This document shows, in pieces, positions 1-8,869 of a DNA stretch of 64,000 bases. Location of the stretch: NCBI GenBank assembly GCA_963765545.1, contig CAVXWW010000008.1, forward strand, positions 186,001 through 250,000, written 5' to 3'. The position numbers and the translations under genes are program-made. Within the stretch, counting starts at the first letter, position 1; each line of letters starts with the position of its first letter. This DNA is from JARRPM01 sp963765545. GTDB lineage: Bacteria > Pseudomonadota > Gammaproteobacteria > Pseudomonadales > Halieaceae. The notes beneath the pieces were generated by a model. That model saw nothing but the letters and a program-made list of their open reading frames with translations, did no database searches and was not told where the DNA came from.

Positions 1-37
1 ATTACCACCGCTATGGCCGGCGCAAACGGGAAAAAAG

Positions 38-1594
38 ATGGGTAAAGGCGACAGAAAAACCACCGTTTTGATCGTCCTGGACGGGTGGGGCTACCGGGAA
101 GAGAGCCGCGATAATGCCATCGCACTGGGCAATACCCCGGTTTGGGACCGGCTTTGGCAACAGGCGCCCCATACCCTGATCTCGGGCTCCGGGCTGGACG
201 TGGGCCTTCCCGCTGGCCAGATGGGCAACTCCGAGGTAGGCCATATGAGCCTGGGGGCGGGCCGTGTCATTTACCAGAACATTACCCGCATCGACCAGGC
301 CATAACGGACGGCAGTTTCGACAGCAATCCGGCTTACTGCAGCGCTATCGACAAAACGGTTGCTGCCGGCGGGGCAGTACACATACTGGGCCTGTTGTCC
401 CCTGGCGGCGTGCACAGCCACGAGCAACAGATATTTGCCGCCGTGCGCCTGGCGGCGAAACGGGGAGCCCAGCGCGTTTTCCTGCATGCCTTTCTGGATG
501 GCCGCGATACCCCGCCCCGCAGTGCCAGCACATCACTGGAACAGGCCCAGGCCCTCTTTACCGAGCTGGGCTGTGGCAGGGTTGCCACCATCACCGGGCG
601 CTACTACGCAATGGACAGGGACAACAACTGGGACCGGATTGAGCAAGCCTATGACCTGCTGACCGCCGGCACCGGCAGTCACACTGCCAGCACCGCAATG
701 GCGGGGCTTGAGGCGGCCTACGCGCGCGGTGAAAATGATGAATTCGTGCTCCCCACAGCCATACAGGACAATGACCAGGCTCCGGCGGTAGTGGCAGACA
801 ATGATTGTATATTGTTCATGAACTTCCGCTCGGACAGGGCCAGGGAACTGACCCGGGCTTTCATCGAGCCCGACTTCGATCATTTCGCCCGACACGTGGT
901 ACCAGCCTTGTCGGACTTTGTGACGACCACCGAGTACGCTGCGGATATTCGCACCAGCTGCGCGTTCGCACCGGAGAGCCTGGACAATGTCCTGGGCGAC
1001 TACGTGGCGCAACAGGGCATGACCCAGTTGCGCATCGCAGAGACCGAAAAGTACGCCCACGTGACATTTTTCTTCAGCGGGGGCCGCGAGGAACCGTTCC
1101 CCGGAGAAGACCGGGAGCTGATCAAGTCCCCTGCGGTAGCCACCTATGACCTGCAGCCCGAGATGAGTGCACCCGAGCTGACCGACAAACTCGTGGCGGC
1201 CATCCTGTCCGGCGATTACGACCTGGTCGTCTGCAATTACGCCAACGGCGATATGGTGGGACATACCGGCATCCTGGCAGCGGCCATCAAAGCGGTGGAA
1301 GCGCTGGACGAGTGCCTGGGCAGGGTAGAGCAGGCCGTGCTGGAGTCCGGGGCCAACGCCCTGGTAACAGCGGATCACGGCAACTGTGAGCAGATGCTGG
1401 ATTACGAATCGGGCCAGCAGCATACCCAGCACACCACAGACCTGGTGCCACTGGTATATATCGGCAAGCGCGCTCTGCAACTGGACCCCGCCGGTGGCAA
1501 ACTTGCCGATGTCGCACCCACTCTACTGGCCCTGATGGGCCTGCCCCAACCCCCTGAAATGTCAGGCATCAACCTGACCCGGGAATGCGGCTGA
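38..1594 (+). CDS. gpmI: 2,3-bisphosphoglycerate-independent phosphoglycerate mutase
   Basis: Interconverts 3-phosphoglycerate and 2-phosphoglycerate in glycolysis and gluconeogenesis, in the cytoplasm, with two Mn ions and a phosphoserine intermediate. The protein has 518 residues, normal for the family. The N-terminal metal site VLIVLDGWGYRE is present, the catalytic serine lies in MGNSEVGHMSLGAGR (Ser65), and the C-terminal metal motif TADHGNCEQM is intact. The start is the ATG just after a purine-rich GGGAAAAAAG. The stop overlaps the start of the next gene (envC) by 10 bp, so the two are probably co-transcribed and translationally coupled. The gpmI-envC-ctpA order is familiar from Pseudomonas and relatives. 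Confidence 0.97.
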   Translation: MGKGDRKTTVLIVLDGWGYREESRDNAIALGNTPVWDRLWQQAPHTLISGSGLDVGLPAGQMGNSEVGHMSLGAGRVIYQNITRIDQAITDGSFDSNPAYCSAIDKTVAAGGAVHILGLLSPGGVHSHEQQIFAAVRLAAKRGAQRVFLHAFLDGRDTPPRSASTSLEQAQALFTELGCGRVATITGRYYAMDRDNNWDRIEQAYDLLTAGTGSHTASTAMAGLEAAYARGENDEFVLPTAIQDNDQAPAVVADNDCILFMNFRSDRARELTRAFIEPDFDHFARHVVPALSDFVTTTEYAADIRTSCAFAPESLDNVLGDYVAQQGMTQLRIAETEKYAHVTFFFSGGREEPFPGEDRELIKSPAVATYDLQPEMSAPELTDKLVAAILSGDYDLVVCNYANGDMVGHTGILAAAIKAVEALDECLGRVEQAVLESGANALVTADHGNCEQMLDYESGQQHTQHTTDLVPLVYIGKRALQLDPAGGKLADVAPTLLALMGLPQPPEMSGINLTRECG

Positions 1595-2757
1595 CAGCAG
1601 TGCGCCCAACTCACCTTGTGCCCAGGCTGGCGCTGTTTGCAGTACTGCTTTTCTGCGCGGCGGGTTCCGCCCTTGGGGAACCCGGGGAACAGGAGGCGCG
1701 CAGCAAACTGGAAAAACTGCAGGGCGAAATAAAACGTATCAGTGCAGAAATTTCCGCTGACAGTGCCCGCCGCAACAGTCTGCAGGAAGAGCTGCGCACT
1801 GCGGAGCTGAAGCTGGGACAACTGCAGAACGAGATGGCCGCCAACCAGCGCGCCATCAGCGCCAGCCGCGAAGAGCTCGATGGGCTTCGGCAGCAGCGCG
1901 GGGAGCTGGAGCAGGCCAGGGACACGCAGCAGGCGCGGATCGCCCTGGAGCTGAAAACCGCCTGGCAACTGGGGCAGCAAAGCCAGCTAAAGGTATTGCT
2001 GAACCAGGAAAGCCCCCACACCGTGGCCCGCGCCATGGCCTACTACCGCTATTTTTTTGAAGCGCGCAATGAGCTTGTGACCAGCTACCGTAAAACCCTG
2101 GCTGAGCTGCGGCAACTGGAACAACGCATTGCCGGCACTCTCGATCAGCTGGCCGGCCAGCAGACCACGCTGGAGCAACAGCAAACGCAGCTGGTAACCG
2201 CCCAGGCAAACCGCGAGCAGGCAGTGGCGAAGCTCAGCGACAGTATCCAGTCCAAGGCGGGCCAGCTCAACCAGATGGAGCAGGATCGCAAGGAACTTGA
2301 GAAACTGGTGGCCGCCATCGAGAAGGCGGTAGTCAACCTCGAAGTTCCCGATGACTACCAACCATTCCAGGCTGCCAGGGGAAATATGCCCTGGCCTATC
2401 GGGGGCAAGCGCGCAAACAGTTTCGGCAGGCCACGCAACGACGGCAAAATGCGCTGGCAGGGCGTTACCATTCCCGCCAGCGAGGGTGCCAGCGTACAGG
2501 CTATTCACCACGGGCGCGTGGTCTATGCTGACTGGCTGCGCGGCTCTGGCCTGCTGATGATTATCGACCACGGCGACGGGTACATGAGTCTCTACGCGCA
2601 CAACCAGAGTCTGCTGCGGGAAGTCGGTGAGTGGGTAGGTGCAGGCACGCCGATCAGTACCGTGGGTAACAGCGGCGGCCAGGAACAATCGGCGTTGTAT
2701 TTCGAGATTCGCCATCAGGGTAAACCGACCAACCCGACCAGGTGGTGCAAGGATTAA
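1585..2757 (+). CDS. envC: Murein hydrolase activator EnvC (degenerate M23/LytM protein)
   Basis: Periplasmic activator of the N-acetylmuramoyl-L-alanine amidases AmiA/AmiB during septum splitting. Residues 1-31 form a signal peptide ending near SALG. Residues 35-250 are a long, charged, Gln- and Glu-rich coiled coil, and residues 265-390 are a LytM (M23) domain. Zinc ligands of active M23 peptidases are missing: the usual HxH segment reads ALYFEIRHQ, and the first site reads MSLYAHNQ. This fits EnvC, an activator rather than a hydrolase. It overlaps gpmI by 10 bp and precedes a C-terminal processing protease. The symbol is assigned on architecture and position. Confidence 0.93.
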   Translation: MRLTAVRPTHLVPRLALFAVLLFCAAGSALGEPGEQEARSKLEKLQGEIKRISAEISADSARRNSLQEELRTAELKLGQLQNEMAANQRAISASREELDGLRQQRGELEQARDTQQARIALELKTAWQLGQQSQLKVLLNQESPHTVARAMAYYRYFFEARNELVTSYRKTLAELRQLEQRIAGTLDQLAGQQTTLEQQQTQLVTAQANREQAVAKLSDSIQSKAGQLNQMEQDRKELEKLVAAIEKAVVNLEVPDDYQPFQAARGNMPWPIGGKRANSFGRPRNDGKMRWQGVTIPASEGASVQAIHHGRVVYADWLRGSGLLMIIDHGDGYMSLYAHNQSLLREVGEWVGAGTPISTVGNSGGQEQSALYFEIRHQGKPTNPTRWCKD

Positions 2758-2858
2758 GTAATCGGGCGCCACACGGGGGGCTTTCCTATCGGGCCTTCGA
2801 ATAGGGTAAACTTGACTCCCTTTGTCACTACCGGCTATGGGCCATTTCGGCGGTAAGC

Positions 2859-4166
2859 ATGCGTTGCACAACCCTTTTCAGTTCCATTGCACTGGCTGCC
2901 GCGGCAGCCCTCACCCTGTCGAGCGCACCCACGAGGGCTGCCTCAGAGCCGCAGGGCCAGCTACCGCTGGAAGAACTGCGCACATTCGCAGACGTGTACA
3001 ACCAGATCCGGGCGGGTTACGTAGAAGAAATCGACGATAGTACCCTGCTGGAATACGCCATTGAGGGCATGCTCATGGGGCTGGACCCACACTCCGTCTA
3101 CATGAACAAGGACGATTTCACCGACCTGCAGGAGGGCACTTCCGGCGAGTTCACTGGCCTGGGTCTGGAGGTTGGAATGGAAGATGGCTACATTACCATT
3201 ATATCCCCCATTGACGGCTCGCCGGCGGCGGCGGCCGATCTGCAAAGCGGCGACGTCATTCTCAAGCTGAACAACGCTCCACTGCAGGGCATGAGCCTGA
3301 ATGAAGCCATAGAACAGATGCGCGGGCCCAAGGGCAGCAAAATTGAACTCACCATAGGGCGGCAGGGCGAGAGCCAGCCCTTCGACGTGACCCTGGTGCG
3401 CGATACGATCAAGGTAGCCAGCGTGCGGGGCCGCTGGCTGGAGCCCGGCTATGGGTATATTCGAATTGCCCAGTTCCAGCTCACCACCGGCGAAGACGTG
3501 GCCAAGGCCCTCACCAAGTTACAGGACAAGGGCGAACTCAAGGGCCTGGTGCTGGACCTTCGCAACAACCCGGGCGGTGTCCTGAGTGCCAGCGTAGGTG
3601 TGTCTGACCTGTTCCTGGACGGGGGTGCGGTAGTGTACACAGAGGGCCGCCTGCCTAATTCAGATATGCACTTCGATGCCCGGCCCGGCGATGCCACCGA
3701 CGGTGCGCCAATAGTAGTACTGATCAATGCCGGCTCCGCCAGTGCATCGGAAATCGTTGCAGGTGCCCTGCAGGATCGCGGACGGGCCGTTGTGATGGGC
3801 TCCAACAGCTTCGGCAAAGGCTCGGTCCAGACCATACTGCCCCTGTCCGAGTCCCGCGCCGTCAAACTGACCACCGCGCGTTATTTCACCCCCAACGGCC
3901 GCTCGATACAGGCCGAGGGAATCGTTCCCGATATTCTGGTAGAGCGCGCCCGGGTCACTGCCTATAACACTTCCGCGCAAATAACCGAGGCGGACCTGTC
4001 AGGTCACCTGGGCAACGGTAACGGCGAGAGTGATAGCAAGAAATCGAGGGCTTCATCCGCCAGGGCGGCCAGCGAACTGCTGGCCACTGACAACCAGTTA
4101 TACGAGGCGCTTACCCTGCTCAAGGGTGTCAATATTCTTGGGCTGCGAAATAAAAAGGCGGGGTAA
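2859..4166 (+). CDS. ctpA: Periplasmic C-terminal processing protease, S41 family (CtpA-like)
   Basis: Serine-lysine protease that cleaves envelope proteins, including cell-wall hydrolases in related bacteria. The N-terminus (MRCTTLFSSIALAAAAALTL) is a signal peptide. A PDZ domain covers about residues 95-180 (GLGLEVGMEDGYITI onward), followed by the S41 core. The catalytic Ser lies in NAGSASASEIVAGAL and the general-base Lys in NSFGKGSVQT. The Ser/Lys-rich tail (DSKKSRASSARAASELL) is variable in the family. It lies 101 bp after envC, which suggests it belongs to the same cell-wall operon. A TTGACT near 2812 could be a -35 box, but no good -10 follows at the expected distance. Confidence 0.93.
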   Translation: MRCTTLFSSIALAAAAALTLSSAPTRAASEPQGQLPLEELRTFADVYNQIRAGYVEEIDDSTLLEYAIEGMLMGLDPHSVYMNKDDFTDLQEGTSGEFTGLGLEVGMEDGYITIISPIDGSPAAAADLQSGDVILKLNNAPLQGMSLNEAIEQMRGPKGSKIELTIGRQGESQPFDVTLVRDTIKVASVRGRWLEPGYGYIRIAQFQLTTGEDVAKALTKLQDKGELKGLVLDLRNNPGGVLSASVGVSDLFLDGGAVVYTEGRLPNSDMHFDARPGDATDGAPIVVLINAGSASASEIVAGALQDRGRAVVMGSNSFGKGSVQTILPLSESRAVKLTTARYFTPNGRSIQAEGIVPDILVERARVTAYNTSAQITEADLSGHLGNGNGESDSKKSRASSARAASELLATDNQLYEALTLLKGVNILGLRNKKAG

Positions 4167-4219
4167 CCACACCCTGGCCGCAAAAGAGACCCGGACCGCG
4201 GGAAAGCACTTACTGTTGC

Positions 4220-4993
4220 CTAGAGCCGGACCTCTATGCCACGGGCAGCCATATAGGCCTTGGCCTCCGGCACAGTAAACTCGCCAAAATGAAAAATGCT
4301 CGCCGCCAGCACGGCGTCAGCGCCGCCTTGCAGTACCCCATCTACCAGGTGGTCCAGCGTACCCACACCCCCTGAGGCAATCACCGGTATTTCAACAGCG
4401 TCCGTAATGGCGCGAGTCACCCCGAGCTCGAAGCCATTTTTGGTGCCATCGCGATCCATGCTGGTAAGCAATATCTCTCCCGCACCAAGCTCGGCCATCC
4501 TTACCGCCCAGGCCACGGCATCTATCCCTGTTGGTTTGCGCCCGCCATGCGTGAATATCTCCCAGCGGGGTTTTCCGTCCACATCCGCAACCCGCTTTGC
4601 GTCTATCGCCACCACAATGCACTGGGAGCCAAAGCGCTGTGCCGCCTCATGCACCAGCTCGGGGTTGTGAATGGCAGCGGTATTGATGCTCACCTTGTCT
4701 GCGCCCGCATTGAGCATGAGACGAATGTCCTGCACGCTGCGAATTCCGCCACCAACGGTGAGGGGAATAAAGACTTCTTCGGCTATTTTCTCCACCGTGT
4801 GGACGGTGGTATCGCGGCCCTCGTGGCTGGCAGTGATGTCGAGAAAGGTGATCTCGTCAGCGCCCTGCTCGTTATAGCGAATAGCGATCTCGACCGGGTC
4901 GCCCGCGTCGCGGATATCGACAAAATTAACACCCTTGACCACCCTGCCATTTTCGACATCCAGACAGGGAATGATGCGCTTGGCCAGACCCAT
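4220..4993 (-). CDS. hisF: Imidazole glycerol phosphate synthase, cyclase subunit
   Basis: Cyclase half of the HisHF enzyme. It uses ammonia from HisH to convert PRFAR to imidazole glycerol phosphate plus AICAR. The protein has 257 residues, and the N-terminus MGLAKRIIPCLDVENGRVVKG holds the conserved catalytic Asp (CLDVENG). A second conserved Asp lies in LTSMDRDGTKNGFE, and phosphate-binding glycines lie in IASGGVGTLDH. It is the last gene of hisB-hisH-hisA-hisF, 2 bp after hisA, and is convergent with ctpA 53 bp away. Confidence 0.98.
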   Translation of the reverse strand: MGLAKRIIPCLDVENGRVVKGVNFVDIRDAGDPVEIAIRYNEQGADEITFLDITASHEGRDTTVHTVEKIAEEVFIPLTVGGGIRSVQDIRLMLNAGADKVSINTAAIHNPELVHEAAQRFGSQCIVVAIDAKRVADVDGKPRWEIFTHGGRKPTGIDAVAWAVRMAELGAGEILLTSMDRDGTKNGFELGVTRAITDAVEIPVIASGGVGTLDHLVDGVLQGGADAVLAASIFHFGEFTVPEAKAYMAARGIEVRL

Positions 4994-4995
4994 CT

Positions 4996-5730
4996 TCAGC
5001 TCTCGCCGTCACAGAGGCGCTGCGCTTCAGCCACGTCCAGCGTGCCCTCGTAGATAGCGCGGCCGGTAATCGCGCCGCATATACCCCGCGAGGCCACCGC
5101 ATTGAGTGCCCGTATATCGTCCAGGTTGGTAATGCCGCCGGACGCGATCACGGGGATGCTGGAAGCCTGGGCCATCGCCAGGGTGGCCTCTACATTCACA
5201 CCCTGCATCATGCCGTCCCGGGCGATGTCGGTGTAGACGATGGCGGACACGCCGTCCGATTCAAAACGCCGGGCGAGATCAGTGGCTCTCAAGGTCGATA
5301 CTTCCGCCCAACCATCGGTGGCTACCAGGCCGTCTTTGGCATCCAGGCCTACGATAATTCGACCGGGGAAGGCCGCACAGGCCTCTGCCACAAACGTCGG
5401 CTCCTTGACCGCTTTAGTACCAATGATCACGTAACTGACTCCCGCCCGCACGTAGTGTTCGATAGTTTTCAGGCTGCGAATACCACCCCCGATCTGAATA
5501 GGTAACTCGGGCCACGCAGCGGCAATCGCGGTGACCACATCGCCGTTGACGGGTTCACCCGCAAACGCCCCATTGAGATCCACCAAATGCAGGCGCCGGC
5601 AACCGGCCTCTACCCAGCGCCGGGCCATCGCCACCGGCTCATCCGAGAACACAGTACTGTCTTCCATCAGACCCTGGCGCAGGCGCACGCACTGGCCGTC
5701 CTTCAGGTCGATAGCGGGGATAATCAACAT
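4996..5730 (-). CDS. hisA: ProFAR isomerase (1-(5-phosphoribosyl)-5-[(5-phosphoribosylamino)methylideneamino]imidazole-4-carboxamide isomerase)
   Basis: Amadori isomerase converting ProFAR to PRFAR in histidine synthesis. It is a (beta/alpha)8 barrel related to HisF. The protein begins MLIIPAIDLKDGQCVRLRQG, with catalytic Asp in AIDLKDG, and the second Asp is in VYTDIARDGMMQG. I chose the ATG at 5730 rather than the GTG four codons upstream because a GGAG lies about 10 nt before it and family members start at MLIIPAIDL. It overlaps hisH by 7 bp, implying translational coupling. Confidence 0.97.
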   Translation of the reverse strand: MLIIPAIDLKDGQCVRLRQGLMEDSTVFSDEPVAMARRWVEAGCRRLHLVDLNGAFAGEPVNGDVVTAIAAAWPELPIQIGGGIRSLKTIEHYVRAGVSYVIIGTKAVKEPTFVAEACAAFPGRIIVGLDAKDGLVATDGWAEVSTLRATDLARRFESDGVSAIVYTDIARDGMMQGVNVEATLAMAQASSIPVIASGGITNLDDIRALNAVASRGICGAITGRAIYEGTLDVAEAQRLCDGES

Positions 5731-6374
5731 TTGCCGTTCCACTCCAGAAAATTATGCAACAGCCGCAGTCCCGCCGTGTGACTTTTCTCGGGGTGAAACT
5801 GCACTGCAAAAAGATTGTCGCGGGCCAGCGCCGCATTGGCCGTCACGCCGTACTGCACACTACCGGCCACCAACGCGGAATCGACGGCATCGACATAGTA
5901 GCTGTGTACAAAATAGAACCGCGTCATATCGGGAATGCCCTGCCACAGCGGGTGATCGCGAACCTGTCCCACTTCGTTCCAGCCCATATGCGGTACTTTC
6001 AGACGCCGGCCCTGGCCATCTACCAAAGGGTTGCCGAAGTAGCGCACTTCGCCGGGGATAATGTCCAGGCAGCGCACACCGGCGTTTTCTTCAGAGTGCG
6101 TCATCAGGGCCTGCATGCCCACGCAGATAGCCAGCACCGGTTTGTGGCTTTCCACCAGGGCATCAACCAGCAGCTGATCGCATTTCAAGCGGCGGATTTC
6201 CGCCATACAGTCGCGAATGGCGCCGACGCCCGGGAACACTACACGATCCGCCTTGTGAATCAGCTCGGCGTCATGCGTCACAATCACCTCGCTGGCGCCC
6301 GCATGGGACAGCGCGCTGGCAACGGAATGAAGATTACCCATGCCGTAGTCGATGACGGCAACTACACCACTCAT
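5724..6374 (-). CDS. hisH: Imidazole glycerol phosphate synthase, glutamine amidotransferase subunit
   Basis: Class I glutaminase subunit that channels ammonia to HisF. It has 216 residues. The nucleophile Cys is in LAICVGMQALM, the triad His and Glu are in AVQFHPEKSHTAG, and the oxyanion strand is VFPGVGAIRDCM. The start MSGVVAVIDYGMGNLHS is typical. It lies 5 bp downstream of hisB and overlaps hisA. Confidence 0.97.
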   Translation of the reverse strand: MSGVVAVIDYGMGNLHSVASALSHAGASEVIVTHDAELIHKADRVVFPGVGAIRDCMAEIRRLKCDQLLVDALVESHKPVLAICVGMQALMTHSEENAGVRCLDIIPGEVRYFGNPLVDGQGRRLKVPHMGWNEVGQVRDHPLWQGIPDMTRFYFVHSYYVDAVDSALVAGSVQYGVTANAALARDNLFAVQFHPEKSHTAGLRLLHNFLEWNGKC

Positions 6375-6379
6375 GAGGG

Positions 6380-6973
6380 CTAGAGAACGCCTTTTGTGGA
6401 GGGGGTTATTCCCGCCATCCGGGGATCTTCCGTCAACGCCATACGCAGGGCGCGACCAAAGGCCTTGAACACAGTTTCGGCCTGGTGATGGCTGTTATCA
6501 CCGCGCAGGTTATCGACGTGCAGGGTGATCTGGGCGTGATTGACAAAGCCCTGGAAAAACTCGAAGAACAGGTCCACGTCGAAGCCACCCACCGCAGCCC
6601 GGGTGAACGGAATGTGGTATTCCAATCCGGGACGTCCGGAAAAGTCGACCACTACCCGGGACAGGGCCTCGTCCAGTGGCACATAAGCGTGGCCATAACG
6701 GTAAATACCCTTCTTGTCGCCAACAGCTTTGGCAAACGCCTGGCCCAGGGTGATACCGATATCTTCCACGGTATGGTGATCATCGATATGGAGGTCGCCC
6801 GTGGCCTTCACTGCCAGGTCAACCATCCCGTGGCGTGCGATCTGGTCCAGCATATGCTCCAGAAAAGGCACGCCGGTATCAAAACGGGCTTCACCGGAGC
6901 CGTCCAGGTTCACCGAAACAGTGATCTGCGTCTCCAGGGTATTTCTCTCTACAGTGGCCTTTCGCTCAGCCAT
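6380..6973 (-). CDS. hisB: Imidazoleglycerol-phosphate dehydratase (monofunctional)
   Basis: Mn-dependent dehydration of imidazole glycerol phosphate to imidazole acetol phosphate. It has 197 residues and lacks the N-terminal histidinol-phosphatase domain seen in enteric HisB, as in Pseudomonas-type gammaproteobacteria. Metal-binding motifs DDHHTVEDIGI and DNSHHQAETVFKAFGRAL are intact. I chose ATG 6973 (MAERKATVERNT), preceded by GGAGAG, over a GTG four codons upstream. It is the first gene of hisBHAF. Confidence 0.97.
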   Translation of the reverse strand: MAERKATVERNTLETQITVSVNLDGSGEARFDTGVPFLEHMLDQIARHGMVDLAVKATGDLHIDDHHTVEDIGITLGQAFAKAVGDKKGIYRYGHAYVPLDEALSRVVVDFSGRPGLEYHIPFTRAAVGGFDVDLFFEFFQGFVNHAQITLHVDNLRGDNSHHQAETVFKAFGRALRMALTEDPRMAGITPSTKGVL

Positions 6974-7015
6974 CGGTCTCTCCACAGCGGGGCGTATTCC
7001 CCGAAAAAGCGGGCC

Positions 7016-7021
7016 ATTATA
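7016..7021 (-). promoter_or_regulatory. Likely -10 box of the hisBHAF operon
   Basis: On the minus strand there is a perfect TATAAT 42 bp upstream of the hisB ATG. The hexamer 17 bp further upstream is GTGAAT, a poor -35 match. This is the only good promoter element in the gap between the divergent hisB and mutY genes. Confidence 0.5.
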
Positions 7022-7105
7022 AAGAAATGCGCGCCTTAATTCACTGGCGGTTTCACTCTTTCAACATTACCCTGTCGGGCTTGATATCAGCCCAAACTAC
7101 CCGCC

Positions 7106-8167
7106 ATGCCCGCAACAACAAGTGCCGCCCCTGAATTCGCAGATCGCGTCCTGCACTGGTTCGACCAACACGGCCGCAAGGACCTGCCCTGGCAGCGTGA
7201 TACCACACCTTACCGGGTTTGGGTGTCGGAGATCATGTTGCAGCAAACTCAGGTAAAAACGGTTATCCCCTATTTTGAGCGCTTTATGCTGGCCATGCCC
7301 ACGGTCCAGTCGCTGGCGAAAGCGACCCAGGACGAGGTCCTGCACCTGTGGACAGGCCTGGGCTACTACGCCCGCGGGCGCAACCTGCACCGCGCCGCGC
7401 AATACATCTGCGAAGAACTGGAAGGGCGGTTTCCCGACTCCGTGGACAGCCTGTGTGAGCTGCCGGGCATAGGGCGGTCCACGGCTGGCGCTATCATCAG
7501 CATCGCTTACGGCCAGCGCGCGGTCATTCTCGATGGTAACGTCAAACGGGTGCTCGCCCGTTATCGGGCCTTGGCCGGGTGGCCGGGCCAGAGCGCCATA
7601 CATGAACAACTGTGGCAAATTGCCGACGGGTACACACCGGCAAAACGCAGCGCGGACTATTCCCAGGCCATGATGGACCTGGGGGCGACCTTGTGCACAC
7701 GGGCGGCGCCCGCCTGCGAAGGCTGCCCGCTGGCCGCGGATTGCGCGGCCCTGGCTACCGGGCAGCAACTGTCATTTCCGGGAAAGAAACCGCGCAAGGT
7801 ACTCCCGGTCAAATCAACAGCATTTGTCATGGCCAGCGCCAGCAATGGTGACATCTGGCTGGAGCGACGTCCGGGCTCTGGTATCTGGGGTGGCCTTTGG
7901 TGCTTTCCAGAACTGGCGGACCCCGCAAAGGCCAACGACTGGTGCCTTGACCAATGGGGTATGAAGCCAGAATCGATAGAGCTATGGCCGGAGTTCCGCC
8001 ACACGTTCAGTCACTATCACCTGGACATCAAGCCGGTGCGGATCAAACTCCCCTCCAGCCCCGGAGCTGTAATGGAAGCCGGAGACCAGCTCTGGTATAA
8101 CAGTCGCCAGCCCACCGAGGTGGGCCTTGCCGCCCCGGTGGCCAGCCTGCTGGCAAAACTGTCCTGA
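7106..8167 (+). CDS. mutY: A/G-specific adenine glycosylase MutY
   Basis: Removes adenine mispaired with 8-oxoguanine in base-excision repair. The protein has 353 residues. The helix-hairpin-helix ELPGIGRSTAGAIISIAYG precedes the catalytic Asp region (VILDGNVKRVLAR). The [4Fe-4S] ligands follow the expected C-x6-C-x2-C-x5-C spacing in CTRAAPACEGCPLAADC. The C-terminal NUDIX-like 8-oxoG-recognition domain spans about residues 230-353. It is followed 24 bp later by yggX, the usual partner in gammaproteobacteria. Confidence 0.97.
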   Translation: MPATTSAAPEFADRVLHWFDQHGRKDLPWQRDTTPYRVWVSEIMLQQTQVKTVIPYFERFMLAMPTVQSLAKATQDEVLHLWTGLGYYARGRNLHRAAQYICEELEGRFPDSVDSLCELPGIGRSTAGAIISIAYGQRAVILDGNVKRVLARYRALAGWPGQSAIHEQLWQIADGYTPAKRSADYSQAMMDLGATLCTRAAPACEGCPLAADCAALATGQQLSFPGKKPRKVLPVKSTAFVMASASNGDIWLERRPGSGIWGGLWCFPELADPAKANDWCLDQWGMKPESIELWPEFRHTFSHYHLDIKPVRIKLPSSPGAVMEAGDQLWYNSRQPTEVGLAAPVASLLAKLS

Positions 8168-8191
8168 TCAGAAACCCTATGGAGCTAGCCG

Positions 8192-8464
8192 ATGTCCCGC
8201 ACCGTATTCTGTAAAAAATACCAGCAAGAGCTGGAGGGCCTGATGGCTCCTCCCTACCCGGGCCCCCGGGGGCAGGAGATCTTCGAGTCAGTCTCCAGGC
8301 AGGCCTGGGAGGACTGGCAGGCCCACCAGACCATGTTAATCAACGAGAAACACCTGAGCCTGGTAGACCCTGAGGCGCGCAAATACCTGCAACAGGAAAT
8401 GGACAAGTTCCTGGCGGGAGAAGACTACGACAAGGCAGAGGGGTATGTGCCGCCTTCACAGTAG
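8192..8464 (+). CDS. yggX: Fe(2+)-trafficking protein YggX family
   Basis: A 90-residue protein starting MSRTVFCKKYQQELEGL, with PPYPGPRGQEIFESVS and QEMDKFLAGED, all hallmarks of YggX. The single Cys7 is the conserved one. The family is linked to iron handling and protection of Fe-S clusters from oxidants. Its place directly after mutY, itself an Fe-S enzyme, is the common gammaproteobacterial arrangement. Confidence 0.95.
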   Translation: MSRTVFCKKYQQELEGLMAPPYPGPRGQEIFESVSRQAWEDWQAHQTMLINEKHLSLVDPEARKYLQQEMDKFLAGEDYDKAEGYVPPSQ

Positions 8465-8490
8465 CGCATGCGGTCTGGCCGGGCCGGGCC

Positions 8491-8519
8491 TTGACTCAAA
8501 TGGCCGCTGCGGGTTTAAT
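8491..8519 (+). promoter_or_regulatory. Promoter of tRNA-Phe
   Basis: TTGACT (8491-8496), 17-bp spacer, TTTAAT (8514-8519): each hexamer matches 5 of 6 consensus positions with ideal spacing. The discriminator that follows (ACGCGCCTCGCGC) is GC-rich, as is usual for stable-RNA promoters under stringent control. The predicted start is about 20 nt before the mature tRNA. Confidence 0.75.
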
Positions 8520-8545
8520 ACGCGCCTCGCGCAAGCTGCGAACCC

Positions 8546-8621
8546 GCCCGGATAGCTCAGTCGGTAGAGCAGGGGATTGAAAATCCCCGTGTCGGCAGTT
8601 CGATTCTGTCTCCGGGCACCA
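8546..8621 (+). tRNA. tRNA-Phe (anticodon GAA)
   Basis: A 76-nt cloverleaf with encoded CCA. The acceptor stem pairs GCCCGGA with TCCGGGC, the D arm holds GCTCAGTCGGTAGAGC, the anticodon arm is GGGGATTGAAAATCCCC with GAA, and the T arm holds CAGTTCGATTCTG. The last A of CCA is also the first base of the tandem array that follows. Its 3' 24 nt recur, with one change, in that array. Confidence 0.97.
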
Positions 8622-8628
8622 TACAAAC

Positions 8629-8661
8629 AAAAAGCCTCGTCCCCAAAGACGGGGCTTTTTT
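8629..8661 (+). terminator. Rho-independent terminator, copy 1
   Basis: Stem AAAAAGCCTCGTC / GACGGGGCTTTTT with loop CCCAAA and a T tract. The symmetrical A and T tracts make it usable in both directions, for tRNA-Phe on the plus strand and the ABC operon on the minus strand. Confidence 0.9.
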
Positions 8662-8732
8662 GTAAATGCCGCCACTGGGTGTCGACCCAGCGCGGCTGCC
8701 GGTTCTATTCTGTCTCCGGGCACCATACAAAC

Positions 8733-8765
8733 AAAAAGCCTCGTCCCCAAAGACGGGGCTTTTTT
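8733..8765 (+). terminator. Rho-independent terminator, copy 2
   Basis: Identical to the hairpin at 8629-8661, one repeat unit (104 bp) downstream. Confidence 0.85.
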
Positions 8766-8836
8766 GTAAATGCCGCCACTGGGTGTCGACCCAGCGCGGC
8801 TGCCGGTTCTATTCTGTCTCCGGGCACCATACAAAC

Positions 8837-8869
8837 AAAAAGCCTCGTCCCCAAAGACGGGGCTTTTTT
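8837..8869. terminator. Rho-independent terminator, copy 3 (bidirectional)
   Basis: Identical to the first two. It is the copy nearest the 3' end of the minus-strand ABC permease gene (stop at 8909), so it probably ends that operon. Confidence 0.85.

Noticed and set aside
533..1480. Long minus-strand ORF opposite gpmI (315 aa)
   Set aside because: It is antisense to a well-supported gene and its protein lacks any recognisable domain. High GC gives long antisense frames.
1987..2871. 294-aa minus-strand ORF opposite envC
   Set aside because: Antisense of envC, with no motif and no SD. The same applies to the long antisense frames at 21212-22075, 27924-28868, 55433-56500, 58203-59858 and 62203-63642.
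8702..8829. Integrated genomic island bounded by tRNA-Phe att sites
   Set aside because: The tail copies are only 104 bp apart with no integrase or cargo between them, and the downstream ABC operon looks like resident DNA. A past excision cannot be excluded.
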